NCBI GenBank assembly: GCA_017396845.1
Contig: JAFQKQ010000122.1
Coordinates: 1-32,396 of the forward strand
Reading direction: 5' to 3'
Source: Clostridia bacterium
Lineage (GTDB): Bacteria > Bacillota > Clostridia > Christensenellales > Aristaeellaceae
Length of the DNA: 32,396 bases
Shown here: piece by piece, positions 23,598 through 31,993 of the stretch
How positions within the stretch are numbered: the stretch's first letter is position 1
Layout of the letters: every line of letters starts with the position of its first letter
Notes under the pieces: model-generated
Database searches by the model: none
Told to the model about the DNA's origin: nothing
Seen by the model: the letters and a program-made list of their open reading frames with translations, nothing else
Made by a program: the position numbers and the translations under genes

Positions 23598-25052
23598 TTG
23601 ACGAAGCGATTGATTTGCCTGCTCCTGGCGCTGATGACGCTGTTCTCCTGCGCATTGGCGGACGGACGAAACGGAAGCAGCAATTACCTGTACACGCCGT
23701 ATGAGGAGATCATTCCTGCGCCGCCTGCATATACGCTGAAGTATTCGCTCACGGCAAGGGATTATCCCGAGATTGATTCGCTGGACAACCTGGTGGATAT
23801 CTACGTGGATGACGATGCGGTTTATATTCTCTGTGCAAAGCGCCTTCTGGTGCTCGAAATGGATCTTTCCCTTCGGAAGGTCCTGACCGGCTACAAGGAC
23901 GCGGAAGGAAACGAGGTTGCTCTTGACGGATGCAGCGGCATCACTGTAACGCCTGAAAAGGAAATCTACATTACGCAAAGCGAAAAATCTCAGATCCTCA
24001 ACTTCAATCCCGATTACTCGCTTAAGCGCGTAATGGGCCGTCCCGAAATCATCGGTTATGACAACGTGAAATACCGCCCGACCAAGATGGTCGTAGACGC
24101 GGCCGGACGCCTCTACGTAATTTCGAAGGGAATGTACGAGGGCATTCTGGAGCTGAATGCGGACGGTACCTTCACCCGCTTCTTTGGTGTAAACGAAGTT
24201 ACCTTCACGCCCTGGCAGCTGTTCTGGCGCATGTTCGCAACGAAGGAGCAGCGCGCAAGACAGTCTCTGTGGCTCCCGAGCGACTTTACCAACCTTTGCA
24301 TCGACCAGGACGGCTTCCTGTTCGCCACTCTCATGGCGGATGATGAGATGACGGTCAAGCGCCTGAACGCGAAGGGCCAGAACATCATCAAGGTGGACGC
24401 CGAAAAGCCCTATCCGCAAGGAGATCTGTGGACGAACGAATCGGGCTTTGGTATTCCCACCGGAAAAAGCCAGTTCATCGCTGTTGATGTAAACGATTTC
24501 GGCGCATATGTGTGCCTGGATTCCACCCGTTCCCGCGTGTTCTGCTATAACGAAGATCACAGCCTGCTCTTCATTTTCGGCGGCCCGGGCGACCGCGAAG
24601 GCTACTTCCGCAATCCTGTGGATGTAAGCTTTGTGGGCGAGTACATCGTGGTTCTGGATGCGCTTGCGCAGTCCATCGAAGTGTTTGCGCCTACGCAGTA
24701 CGGTAAGGTTCTGATGAACGCCGTAAAGCATCAGTATCTCTACGAGTACGATGTGGCCGCGAAGTACTGGGAGGAAGCGCTCACGTACAATCACAACCTC
24801 ACGCTCGCATACTCCGGCGTAGGCAGAATGCTGCTCCGCTCGGGCGAGGAAGAGGAAGCGATGGAATATCTTAAGATGGGCGACGATCGAAAGTACTACG
24901 ATAAAGCCTATGAAAAGGTGCGCACTGCAACCCTGCGCGAATACTTCGTGCCCGGTATCTGCGTGCTTCTGGGGCTGATTGCACTCAGGATCGTATATAA
25001 GGTCGTTAAGAAGATCGTAAAAAACAAGAGAAAGGATCGTGCAAGGATATGA
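23598..25052 (+). CDS. Membrane-anchored NHL-type beta-propeller and TPR protein
   Basis: A 484-residue protein starting at TTG 23598, supported by GAGGAGGG just upstream. A signal peptide (about 1-21; LFSC could also serve as an imperfect lipobox) leads to six or so NHL-like blades (about 60-380), for example SGITVTPEKEIYITQ, PTKMVVDAAGRLYVIS and FRNPVDVSFVGEYIVVLD. Next come a TPR-like helical pair (YWEEALTYNHNLTLAYSGVG, about 385-440), one membrane helix (about 448-466) and a basic cytoplasmic tail. The propeller would sit outside the cell. NHL propellers bind proteins, RNA or glycans. Its place between two permease pairs suggests a scaffold or sensor for the uptake machinery; this is inference. 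It overlaps the next gene by 4 bases (ATGA). Confidence 0.85.
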   Translation: MTKRLICLLLALMTLFSCALADGRNGSSNYLYTPYEEIIPAPPAYTLKYSLTARDYPEIDSLDNLVDIYVDDDAVYILCAKRLLVLEMDLSLRKVLTGYKDAEGNEVALDGCSGITVTPEKEIYITQSEKSQILNFNPDYSLKRVMGRPEIIGYDNVKYRPTKMVVDAAGRLYVISKGMYEGILELNADGTFTRFFGVNEVTFTPWQLFWRMFATKEQRARQSLWLPSDFTNLCIDQDGFLFATLMADDEMTVKRLNAKGQNIIKVDAEKPYPQGDLWTNESGFGIPTGKSQFIAVDVNDFGAYVCLDSTRSRVFCYNEDHSLLFIFGGPGDREGYFRNPVDVSFVGEYIVVLDALAQSIEVFAPTQYGKVLMNAVKHQYLYEYDVAAKYWEEALTYNHNLTLAYSGVGRMLLRSGEEEEAMEYLKMGDDRKYYDKAYEKVRTATLREYFVPGICVLLGLIALRIVYKVVKKIVKNKRKDRARI

Positions 25053-25714
25053 CGCAGGTAACGGAACGCGTAAAGCATGCGGCGAAATGGCTGTACGGGA
25101 ATTTCTGGTTTTTTCCGACAAAGATCCTGATGCGCCCCTTCAAGAGCTTTGATCAGCTGAAATTCGAGAAGAAGGGAAGCTATGCTTTCGCCTTTTTCGT
25201 ACTGATCCTGGAAGCTCTAATCAGCATCATGAACTTTGTTTACAAGGGATTCCTCATCAATTATGAGGACATCTATCAGGTGAACAGTCTCTACCTCATA
25301 CTGACCGTACTTTTCCCGGTTGTTCTCTTCGTAGTTGGCAACTGGTGCGTGACGACGCTGATGAACGGCAAGGGCAAGCTTGGCGAAATCTTCCAGGTGA
25401 CGATGTACGCCATGTTCCCGATGTGCATTCTGCAGCTTGTGGCGCTTTTCCTGAGCAACGTACTAATTCTGGACGAAATGACCTTCGTCTACGCGCTTCA
25501 GACGATCGGCGCAGTGCTGCTGGCTGTGTACGGCTTCATCGGCCTTACTGTTATTCATGAGTACGGTCTGGGTCAGTGCATTGCGGCGCTGCTTCTCACG
25601 GTCGCTGCAATGATGATACTGGTATTCATACTGATGCTGGTATTCGCGCTGGTCGCCGACGTATGGGATTTCGTAACCGTTGTCAGCAAGGAACTGATGC
25701 TGAAATACTTCTAA
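25049..25714 (+). CDS. YIP1-family-like integral membrane protein
   Basis: A 221-residue protein with five hydrophobic segments after a soluble N-terminal stretch of about 45 residues that includes LMRPFKSFDQLKFEKKGSY, a start typical of YIP1-type proteins (the RPF..F motif before the first helix). The function of bacterial YIP1 proteins is not established. It is translationally coupled to the propeller gene (ATGA overlap), and the order propeller, YIP1, DUF5696-like protein and permeases suggests one membrane assembly. Confidence 0.82.
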   Translation: MTQVTERVKHAAKWLYGNFWFFPTKILMRPFKSFDQLKFEKKGSYAFAFFVLILEALISIMNFVYKGFLINYEDIYQVNSLYLILTVLFPVVLFVVGNWCVTTLMNGKGKLGEIFQVTMYAMFPMCILQLVALFLSNVLILDEMTFVYALQTIGAVLLAVYGFIGLTVIHEYGLGQCIAALLLTVAAMMILVFILMLVFALVADVWDFVTVVSKELMLKYF

Positions 25715-25743
25715 AGAACGCAGATTCGGAAAGGAGGCGCAAC

Positions 25744-28227
25744 ATGCGCAGAATGATTTCGGTCATCCTCCTGGCGATTGTGCTGATGAACGCCATCAGC
25801 GCATGCGCATACGAAATGCGTGTTGAGGATGAAGGATTCACATTGATTGCCGAAAACGGCTCCAAGGCGCTTCTGATGGACGAAGAAACGCTTCAGCTGC
25901 GTTGGGTTGATCTCGCCACGGGCAAAACGTGGGATACCAGCGTAATGAACGGACAATCGGGCAACAGAACGATCAAGAGCCTTCAGAAGGCGGCGCTTCA
26001 GGTAACGTTTATCGTAAACGCCCAGAACGCCACCACCACCAACATGGACAGCTACACCTATTCCGTTCAGACCGAGGGCTTTGAGTGGCGCAAGATTGAT
26101 AACGGCGTTGAAATCGATTACACCATCGGCGACGACGCATACATCATCGACGACCTGCCCAAGGGCATTCGCGTAGACCGCTATCAGGCGCTGGCAGATG
26201 GCGCGGGCTGGTCGACGACCGAAGCGAAGGAATTCAGGGATAATTACCGCGCCGTAAAGATGGAAGGTCTGGATCAAGAGTACATGATCCGCGTAAAGGA
26301 TGATTCCCTGAGCGCGCTTCAGATCAAGAAGTTGTACAATGTCATCTTCTCAAGCGGTATCTACACCCAGGAGCACATGGAAGAGGACAACGCGACTGTG
26401 GGATATGTAAGAGAGTATTCTCCGGAAGTCAAGGTTACCGTTCGCTATCAGCTGGACGGCGACGATCTCCTCTTCACAATCCCCTGCGCTGAGATTGCCA
26501 ATACGCCCGATAACGAATTGGTATCCATCAGTGCGCTGCCGTATTTCCTGTCCGCCGACAATACACAGGAAGGTTTCATCTTCGTGCCCGATGGTTCCGG
26601 TGCGCTGATCAACCTGAATAACGGCAAGCTTTCCTCTACCGCATACTCCATGCGCGTATACGGAAACGATGTGCTTGTAAACAGCGACGATTATGTATCC
26701 GAACGCGACGACATTGCGCTTCCGGTATACGGCATCAAGCGCACCGATTCCGCCATGCTCGCCATCATTGAAGAGGGCGAGGAGATTGCTTCGATTTACG
26801 CCAACATCTCCGGCCGCAGCGACGAGTTCAACCGCGTTTCCACCGATTTCCTGATCAGGGAAATTGAGAACGTGGCGCTCGCAGGAAATGAGAGCGTTAC
26901 CTCTCCCCGTTATTCGACCGATGTATATCAGGGCAATATCACGCTCAGATATAAGTGGCTGATCGAAGAGGACAGCGATTACGTCGATATGGCGAAGACG
27001 TATCGCGAGTATCTCGTTGGAAACGGCCTGCTCGTAAACAACGAAGCGGACGAAGACGCAGCTTTCTATATGGAAGTTGTGGGCGCCGCCAACAAGAACA
27101 AGTTCTTCCTCGGAATTCCCTATCAGTCGACCGTTCAGGCCACCACCATTTCGGAAGCAGATATCATTTACGATCTGGCGCGCGCACACGACGTGAAGAA
27201 TATCAAAATGATCTATACGGGTCTGTTTGACGGCGGAATCAAGAATTCCTCCCTCACGCGCCTGACGCTTGATAAGGATATCGGCTCTGAAAAGGAACTC
27301 AGGGAGCTCATGGAGAAGCTCGATGAAAACGGCGATATGCTCTATCCCGGTGTATACTTCGGCAGAGTGTATACCGACCGCGCCTTTAAGCCGCTCAGCG
27401 ATGCGGCGAGAAAGCACGACGGCGATCCCGCACAGGCATACGTGTTCGGCGAGCCCGTGTTAAAGCGCGCGAGAACCGAGCATGAGGGCTACTACGTTTC
27501 TCCGTTCTACCTTCCCGAGTACACCGAGAAGGCAATGGATGAATTCGAAGATCTGGGTGTGAAGGGTCTCAATCTTTTCGATCTTGGCAATACCCTCACG
27601 GGCGACCATAAGAGAAAAGAAAACCTGAGCCGCATTCATGCAACGCCGGTATTCGAGAACGCGCTTGAAACGCTCTCGGGCGAATACGAACTGATTCTGG
27701 ACACGCCGCTTCTGTATGCGTTCAGGTACGCCTCCGGCGCAACCAACCTGCTCCGCGGCGACAACGGCTTCGCCATCACCGATGCATCGATCCCGTTTGT
27801 TCAGTGGGTGCTCGACGGCAGCATGTCTTATTCCGGTGAAAGCTGGAATGCATACAGCTATCTGGGCTATCAGGAGCAGCTGCTCTGGGCGCTGGAAAGC
27901 AAGTCCAGCCCGCGCTTCACCTTCATGTGGGAGGATCCGTCGATCTTCGCCAACACCGCCGACGTCGACTACATGTCGAACTACTCCTCCAATTACTCTC
28001 AGGTAATGGATGAGGCATGTGCGCTGTACGAAGAATACAACGCATTCTACCGGAAGGTGAAGGACGCCAAGGTAGAACAGTATGAGATTTACTCCGTATC
28101 CCTTCGCAAGGTTGTCTACGATAATGGCGTAACGCTGTATGTAAACTACCTGGATACCGACCAGACTGCGGACGGAATCAAGGTTCCCGCGCTGGGATAC
28201 TATGTCGGAGAGGGGGATGAAGCATGA
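25744..28227 (+). CDS. Large secreted DUF5696-like protein, possible glycoside hydrolase
   Basis: An 827-residue exported protein. The signal peptide ends in ISAC, a good lipobox, so Cys21 may carry a lipid anchor. Residues about 25-330 are beta-rich (FTLIAENGSKALLMDEETLQ, DNGVEIDYTI) and resemble a galactose-mutarotase-like sandwich. About 400-740 alternates strands and helices like a TIM barrel (NIKMIYTGLFDGG, DENGDMLYPGVYFGR, GVKGLNLFDLGN, TPLLYAFRYASG, FTFMWEDPS). The end is a small beta domain (VVYDNGVTLYVNYLD). This order is seen in several glycosidase clans, and the protein resembles the DUF5696 family found beside such transporters. Activity is inferred; candidate acids are the Asp and Glu residues in the barrel motifs. 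ATG 25744 follows AAGGAGG at 6 bases; the longer frame from 25576 overlaps the YIP1-like gene and is rejected. Confidence 0.82.
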   Translation: MRRMISVILLAIVLMNAISACAYEMRVEDEGFTLIAENGSKALLMDEETLQLRWVDLATGKTWDTSVMNGQSGNRTIKSLQKAALQVTFIVNAQNATTTNMDSYTYSVQTEGFEWRKIDNGVEIDYTIGDDAYIIDDLPKGIRVDRYQALADGAGWSTTEAKEFRDNYRAVKMEGLDQEYMIRVKDDSLSALQIKKLYNVIFSSGIYTQEHMEEDNATVGYVREYSPEVKVTVRYQLDGDDLLFTIPCAEIANTPDNELVSISALPYFLSADNTQEGFIFVPDGSGALINLNNGKLSSTAYSMRVYGNDVLVNSDDYVSERDDIALPVYGIKRTDSAMLAIIEEGEEIASIYANISGRSDEFNRVSTDFLIREIENVALAGNESVTSPRYSTDVYQGNITLRYKWLIEEDSDYVDMAKTYREYLVGNGLLVNNEADEDAAFYMEVVGAANKNKFFLGIPYQSTVQATTISEADIIYDLARAHDVKNIKMIYTGLFDGGIKNSSLTRLTLDKDIGSEKELRELMEKLDENGDMLYPGVYFGRVYTDRAFKPLSDAARKHDGDPAQAYVFGEPVLKRARTEHEGYYVSPFYLPEYTEKAMDEFEDLGVKGLNLFDLGNTLTGDHKRKENLSRIHATPVFENALETLSGEYELILDTPLLYAFRYASGATNLLRGDNGFAITDASIPFVQWVLDGSMSYSGESWNAYSYLGYQEQLLWALESKSSPRFTFMWEDPSIFANTADVDYMSNYSSNYSQVMDEACALYEEYNAFYRKVKDAKVEQYEIYSVSLRKVVYDNGVTLYVNYLDTDQTADGIKVPALGYYVGEGDEA

Positions 28228-29156
28228 GTAATGGAGCGTTGGAAACGCGCGCGCCCAAAGAGCGCAGAAGAGGCTGGTATTACCGGCTGGGCTTCCCGAA
28301 AAAGAGGGCGCTGTGGGGAATTATCTTCCTGCTGCCGTGGATTCTTGGCTTTTTCCTTATGTTCTTGACTCCGATGATTGAAATGATCATCTACAGCTTC
28401 AACGATGTAGGAATCGTTGCCACCGGCGGCGTTTCAAAGGAATTTGTCAAGTTTGACAACTTCCATCAGGCGCTGCTTGTCGATGCGACGTTTGTGCCGA
28501 GCGTAGTTGAAACGCTGTTTGAGGCGGTTCTGTTTACGCCTCTGATCATCATCTTCTCTCTGATGTGCGCAATCCTGTTGAACGGCAAGTTCCGCGGCCG
28601 CGCAGTCGCACGCGCGATCTTCTTCATCCCGATCATCATGGCTACCGGCCTTATGATGGAGCGCGTTACCAACCTGTCCGGTCAGATGCTGGGCGAGGGT
28701 CAGGGCGACAACGTGTATGGCGCAGAATCCATTGCGCGCCTCGTCATGTCGATCGGTATCGGCAAGGAGCTCGTGCAGTATCTGCTGGATGCGGTGAACG
28801 ACATCTTTGAGATCGCTTCTATGAGCGGTATCCAGATTCTGATCTTCCTTGCGGCGCTTCAGGGAATTTCCCCGGCGCTGTACGAGGTAGCCAAGATCGA
28901 AGGTGCAACGCCTTATGAAACCTTCTGGAAGGTAACCGTTGTAATGGTAAGCCCGATGATTCTTACCTGTACGATTTACACGCTTGCCGACCTTTTCATG
29001 AGAAGCGAGATCGTGGATCTGGTATATACCATTAGCTTCAGACAGTCCCATTACGGACTGGGCGCTGCAATGAGCTGCGTATACATTCTGGTCAATGTTA
29101 TCGTAATCGGCGCAGCTGCCGGACTGATTCGGAAGGTGGTGTTCTACTATGATTAA
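28224..29156 (+). CDS. Sugar ABC transporter permease, MalF-type (pair B)
   Basis: A 310-residue membrane protein with six predicted helices after a basic N-terminus. The EAA loop reads YEVAKIEGATPYETFWKVTV. It overlaps the DUF5696-like gene by 4 bases (ATGA), so it is translationally coupled to it. It differs clearly from the pair A MalF-type protein in sequence, with a longer loop between helices (around NLSGQMLGEGQGDNVYG), so the pairs are not a recent duplication. Confidence 0.94.
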   Translation: MSNGALETRAPKERRRGWYYRLGFPKKRALWGIIFLLPWILGFFLMFLTPMIEMIIYSFNDVGIVATGGVSKEFVKFDNFHQALLVDATFVPSVVETLFEAVLFTPLIIIFSLMCAILLNGKFRGRAVARAIFFIPIIMATGLMMERVTNLSGQMLGEGQGDNVYGAESIARLVMSIGIGKELVQYLLDAVNDIFEIASMSGIQILIFLAALQGISPALYEVAKIEGATPYETFWKVTVVMVSPMILTCTIYTLADLFMRSEIVDLVYTISFRQSHYGLGAAMSCVYILVNVIVIGAAAGLIRKVVFYYD

Positions 29157-30144
29157 GAAGAGAAAGTACGAGCATATGGCGAAACCCTCCCTTCAGAAGA
29201 GGCTTAAGTCATTTGTCACCGGCGCATTCCGCTACCTTCTGATCGTATGTCTTTCCTACCTGATTCTTGCACCGATACTGATTAACCTGTCCACGGCGTT
29301 TACCAATCCGCGCGACTTGGCGTTCCCGTCTTCAATGTGGATTCCTGCAAGATTCTCCATTGAAAACTGGCATGTCAGCGGACTGATGCTGAATTACGGC
29401 AAATCCCTTCCTTATACGCTCGGATTTACCGCAATCATCTGCCTTTTGCAGACGGCAAGCGCTGTAATGGCCGGCTATACGTTTGCAAGACTTAAGTTCC
29501 CCGGAAGAAACATACTGTTTGCGCTGGCGATTTTCACCATCGTCGTTCCGCCGCAGATGTTCATGCTTCCGCAGTATCTGTTCTTCAAGGAATTTGATAT
29601 CCTTGGAATCTTCAGAGCCATTACCGGGAAACCGATTAACCTTCTGGGCTCCAGCATTTCTCTTTTCATACTGAATGCCTTCGGTATGGGTCTTAAGAGC
29701 GGTCTGTACATCTACATCTTCCGTCAGACCTTCCGCGCCCTGCCCAAGGAGCTGGAAGAAGCCGCGTACATCGACGGCGCAGGCTTCCTGAGAACGTTTG
29801 TGAGCATCGTGCTTCCCTCCGCGGGCGCCGGTATCCTCACTGTTGCGGTTCTCAGCTATGTATGGTCCTGGAACGATCCGTACTACGTACAGCTGTTTGA
29901 CAATACCAATGTCAACTTCCTGATGCTGGCCTTCAATAAGGCTACCGGCTCCGTAGACGAAGCGCTCGCCAGTATCTCCTCGAAGGTTCCCGTTACCTAT
30001 GCATTCCTTCTCAAGAACCCGGTATACGAAAGCGCCATCGCCAAGACGGCTGCGCTGCTCGTATTCCTGCCGCTGGTTGGTCTGTACATGATCGTACAGC
30101 GCAAGTTCGTTCAGGGCGTTGAGAGAAGCGGTATTGTAGGCTAA
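29149..30144 (+). CDS. Sugar ABC transporter permease, MalG-type (pair B)
   Basis: A 331-residue membrane protein. The EAA loop reads LEEAAYIDGAGFLRTFVSIV, and the C-terminus FVQGVERSGIVG is the classic MalG-type ending, which contacts the ATPase. It overlaps its MalF-type partner by 8 bases. It is the last gene of the uptake run and is followed by a double-hairpin terminator. Confidence 0.95.
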   Translation: MIKKRKYEHMAKPSLQKRLKSFVTGAFRYLLIVCLSYLILAPILINLSTAFTNPRDLAFPSSMWIPARFSIENWHVSGLMLNYGKSLPYTLGFTAIICLLQTASAVMAGYTFARLKFPGRNILFALAIFTIVVPPQMFMLPQYLFFKEFDILGIFRAITGKPINLLGSSISLFILNAFGMGLKSGLYIYIFRQTFRALPKELEEAAYIDGAGFLRTFVSIVLPSAGAGILTVAVLSYVWSWNDPYYVQLFDNTNVNFLMLAFNKATGSVDEALASISSKVPVTYAFLLKNPVYESAIAKTAALLVFLPLVGLYMIVQRKFVQGVERSGIVG

Positions 30145-30160
30145 TGAATTGAAACCGTTA

Positions 30161-30229
30161 CATCCGGGAAGCGTTCCCGGATGCATACCGAAAAACTCCC
30201 GGATCCATTTTGGATTTCGGGGGTTTTTC
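30161..30229 (+). terminator. Terminator of the sugar uptake operon
   Basis: There are two hairpins. The first has arms CATCCGGGAA and TTCCCGGATG (30161-30183). The second pairs CTCCCGGATCC with GGATTTCGGGGG and ends in five T (about 30196-30229). Confidence 0.85.
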
Positions 30230-30250
30230 TATGGAAAAATGCAATTTGTA

Positions 30251-30279
30251 TTGACAGACGGCGCCTGCTGAAGTATAAT
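30251..30279 (+). promoter_or_regulatory. Perfect consensus sigma-A promoter
   Basis: TTGACA (30251-30256), exactly 17 bases, then TATAAT (30274-30279). Every position matches the consensus, so strong transcription is expected from about 30286. Confidence 0.92.
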
Positions 30280-30306
30280 TCATAAAAACACAGGAGGATG
30301 CATGCT

Positions 30307-30405
30307 ATGTACGTTCATTACAACGGTATGAATATGCGGTTCGTTTCCGAAGCGATGGCTTGGCACGGAAACGGGCTCGCATTTGCGTACCGAAAAAAGG
30401 CGTAG
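30307..30405 (+). CDS. Mini-ORF of 32 codons, small protein or leader peptide
   Basis: AGGAGG (30292-30297) lies 9 bases before ATG 30307. The 32-residue product begins MYVHYNGMNMRFVSEAM, is rich in Tyr, Met and His, and ends in the basic YRKKA. A perfect promoter is just upstream and a terminator just downstream (30429-30462). The next gene is a methyltransferase. It could be a stand-alone small protein or a leader peptide that controls readthrough into the methyltransferase. ATG 30298 is in frame but overlaps the ribosome site. No homologue comes to mind. Confidence 0.6.
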   Translation: MYVHYNGMNMRFVSEAMAWHGNGLAFAYRKKA

Positions 30406-30428
30406 AGCATGTTTTTTTCGATAGCAAA

Positions 30429-30462
30429 GTGCGGGCGCAGTGATTGCGGCCCGCGCTTTTTT
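30429..30462 (+). terminator. Terminator or attenuator between the mini-ORF and the methyltransferase
   Basis: The outer stem GTGCGGGC/GCCCGCGC (30429-30436 with 30449-30456) has an inner GCA/TGC pair and is followed by six T (30457-30462). It lies between the strong promoter and the methyltransferase start, and I see no second promoter after it. Confidence 0.82.
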
Positions 30463-30484
30463 ATCTCGAAAGGAGGGGGGAAAT

Positions 30485-31273
30485 ATGCAGGAAAACAGGT
30501 TTCTTACGATGTTTTACGAGAATTACGACGAAGACGGAAGGCTTTTTAAAAAGTACGGGCGTGTAGAATTCGAAACGACCATGGCGTATATTAAGAAATA
30601 TTACAAGCCCGGCATGCGAATTCTTGAAATCGGTGCGGGCACCGGCAGATACAGCCGTTTTCTTGCCGGTATGGGAGCCCGGGTCGACGCAGTTGAGCTT
30701 GTGGAAAGAAATATCGAGGTGTTCAGGGAGAAATTGCTTCCGACGGACAATATCCGCATTTTTCAGGGAAACGCCGTCGATTTATCGATATTTCCGGACG
30801 GTACCTATGATCTTGCGCTGCTTTTAGGCCCCATGTATCACCTGTATGAGACGGAAGACCAGATACGGGCGCTGAAAGAAGCGTTTCGGGTGACAAGAAA
30901 AGGCGGAATTGTATTTATCGCGTACTGCATGGCGGACCCCAGCATTCTGCAGCACGGCTTTATAAAGGGCAACACAAGATTTTTAATTGAAAACGGGCTT
31001 CTGAATCCGGAGACGTTTGAAACGCATTCAAGGCCGGAGGACATATTCGAACTGTACCGGAAAGAAGATATCGAATTATTGAACGGTCACATTCAAGCAT
31101 CGCGCCTTCATTTCGTATCTGCCGACGGACTTACGAACTATTTCCGGGATACAATTGAAAACATGGATGATGAAACCTATGAGCTGTATCTTAAATACCA
31201 TCTTTCAATATGCGAAAGGGAGGATATGACCGGCTGGAGCAATCATACGCTGGATATACTCAGAAAGGAATGA
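30485..31273 (+). CDS. Class I SAM-dependent methyltransferase
   Basis: A 262-residue protein with motif I RILEIGAGTGRYSRFL (45-60), an acidic residue in AVELVERN, FQGNAVDLS, TYDLALLLGPMYHLYE and RKGGIVFIAYC, a standard SAM-binding Rossmann-like core. The C-terminal third is likely an acceptor-binding region; the substrate is unknown. ATG 30485 has AAAGGAGGGGGG upstream; the longer frame from 30440 would start inside the terminator hairpin and is rejected. It is followed 6 bases later by a GNAT gene, so the two form an operon. Expression probably depends on readthrough of the hairpin at 30429-30462. Confidence 0.9.
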   Translation: MQENRFLTMFYENYDEDGRLFKKYGRVEFETTMAYIKKYYKPGMRILEIGAGTGRYSRFLAGMGARVDAVELVERNIEVFREKLLPTDNIRIFQGNAVDLSIFPDGTYDLALLLGPMYHLYETEDQIRALKEAFRVTRKGGIVFIAYCMADPSILQHGFIKGNTRFLIENGLLNPETFETHSRPEDIFELYRKEDIELLNGHIQASRLHFVSADGLTNYFRDTIENMDDETYELYLKYHLSICEREDMTGWSNHTLDILRKE

Positions 31274-31279
31274 ACAAAT

Positions 31280-31840
31280 ATGACGCATGTAGGAACCGGG
31301 GAAATCAAAACCGCAAGGCTTACGCTTAGGCGATTTCGGGTAGAGGATGCAGAGTCTATGTATGAAAACTGGGCATCCGATGCGGAAGTGGTAAAATATC
31401 TCACATGGCCTGTGCATCCGAACAGCGGCGTTACCAAAATGATTCTTGAAAGCTGGACGAAGTTGTATGAGAAGGATGATTATTATCAGTGGGCAATCGT
31501 TTTAAATGAAAACGGAGATCGGCCGATCGGCAGCATCGCCGTTGTATCGCTAAGAGATGAAGTGGAAAAAGCGGAAATCGGCTACTGCATCGGCAGAAAA
31601 TGGTGGCATAAAGGGATTATGACGGAGGCGCTGAACGCTGTAATCGATTATCTGTTTAAAGAAGCGGGTATGAACCGAATTGAAGCGAGGCATGATCCCA
31701 GAAACCCGCATTCGGGCGGCGTAATGAAAAAATGCGGCATGACGTATGAGGGTACGCAGCGCGCATCGGACGTCAATAATCAGGGAAGGTGCGATGTAAG
31801 CTGGTATGCCATATTGGCCTCCGACAGAGAAAATGCATAA
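31280..31840 (+). CDS. GNAT-family N-acetyltransferase (RimJ/RimL type)
   Basis: A 186-residue acetyltransferase. The opening IKTARLTLRRFRVEDAESMY and the RPIGSIAV strand are typical of the RimJ/RimL subgroup. The acetyl-CoA pyrophosphate loop is RKWWHKGIMTEAL. NPHSGGVMKKCGMTYEG is the conserved C-terminal motif with the cysteine seen in many members. The target may be a ribosomal-protein N-terminus, an antibiotic or a metabolite; sequence does not decide. It lies 6 bases downstream of the methyltransferase and is likely cotranscribed. Confidence 0.92.
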   Translation: MTHVGTGEIKTARLTLRRFRVEDAESMYENWASDAEVVKYLTWPVHPNSGVTKMILESWTKLYEKDDYYQWAIVLNENGDRPIGSIAVVSLRDEVEKAEIGYCIGRKWWHKGIMTEALNAVIDYLFKEAGMNRIEARHDPRNPHSGGVMKKCGMTYEGTQRASDVNNQGRCDVSWYAILASDRENA

Positions 31841-31993
31841 CCGGCGCTTTCAAAGCCGCGTATGATGCGTTTACAAGGCACAATTTTTTCTTTCGGGAAT
31901 GGGTTCTATCAATATTTAACTCGGCTTACTTGATGGAATAATGTTTGTTTGATAAACTATATACTAAAATTTGAGTATAAGAGGGATGATTTC

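Noticed and set aside
23535-25121. 528-residue open frame antisense to the propeller gene
   Set aside because: The plus-strand gene has signal peptide, repeats and coupling to its neighbour; the antisense frame has none of these.
25576-25743. N-terminal extension of the DUF5696-like gene
   Set aside because: It overlaps the YIP1-like gene and would bury the signal peptide; ATG 25744 has AAGGAGG in front.
31841-31993. T-box riboswitch before the glycyl-tRNA synthetase
   Set aside because: The leader is short and shows neither the conserved T-box bulge sequence nor an associated terminator.
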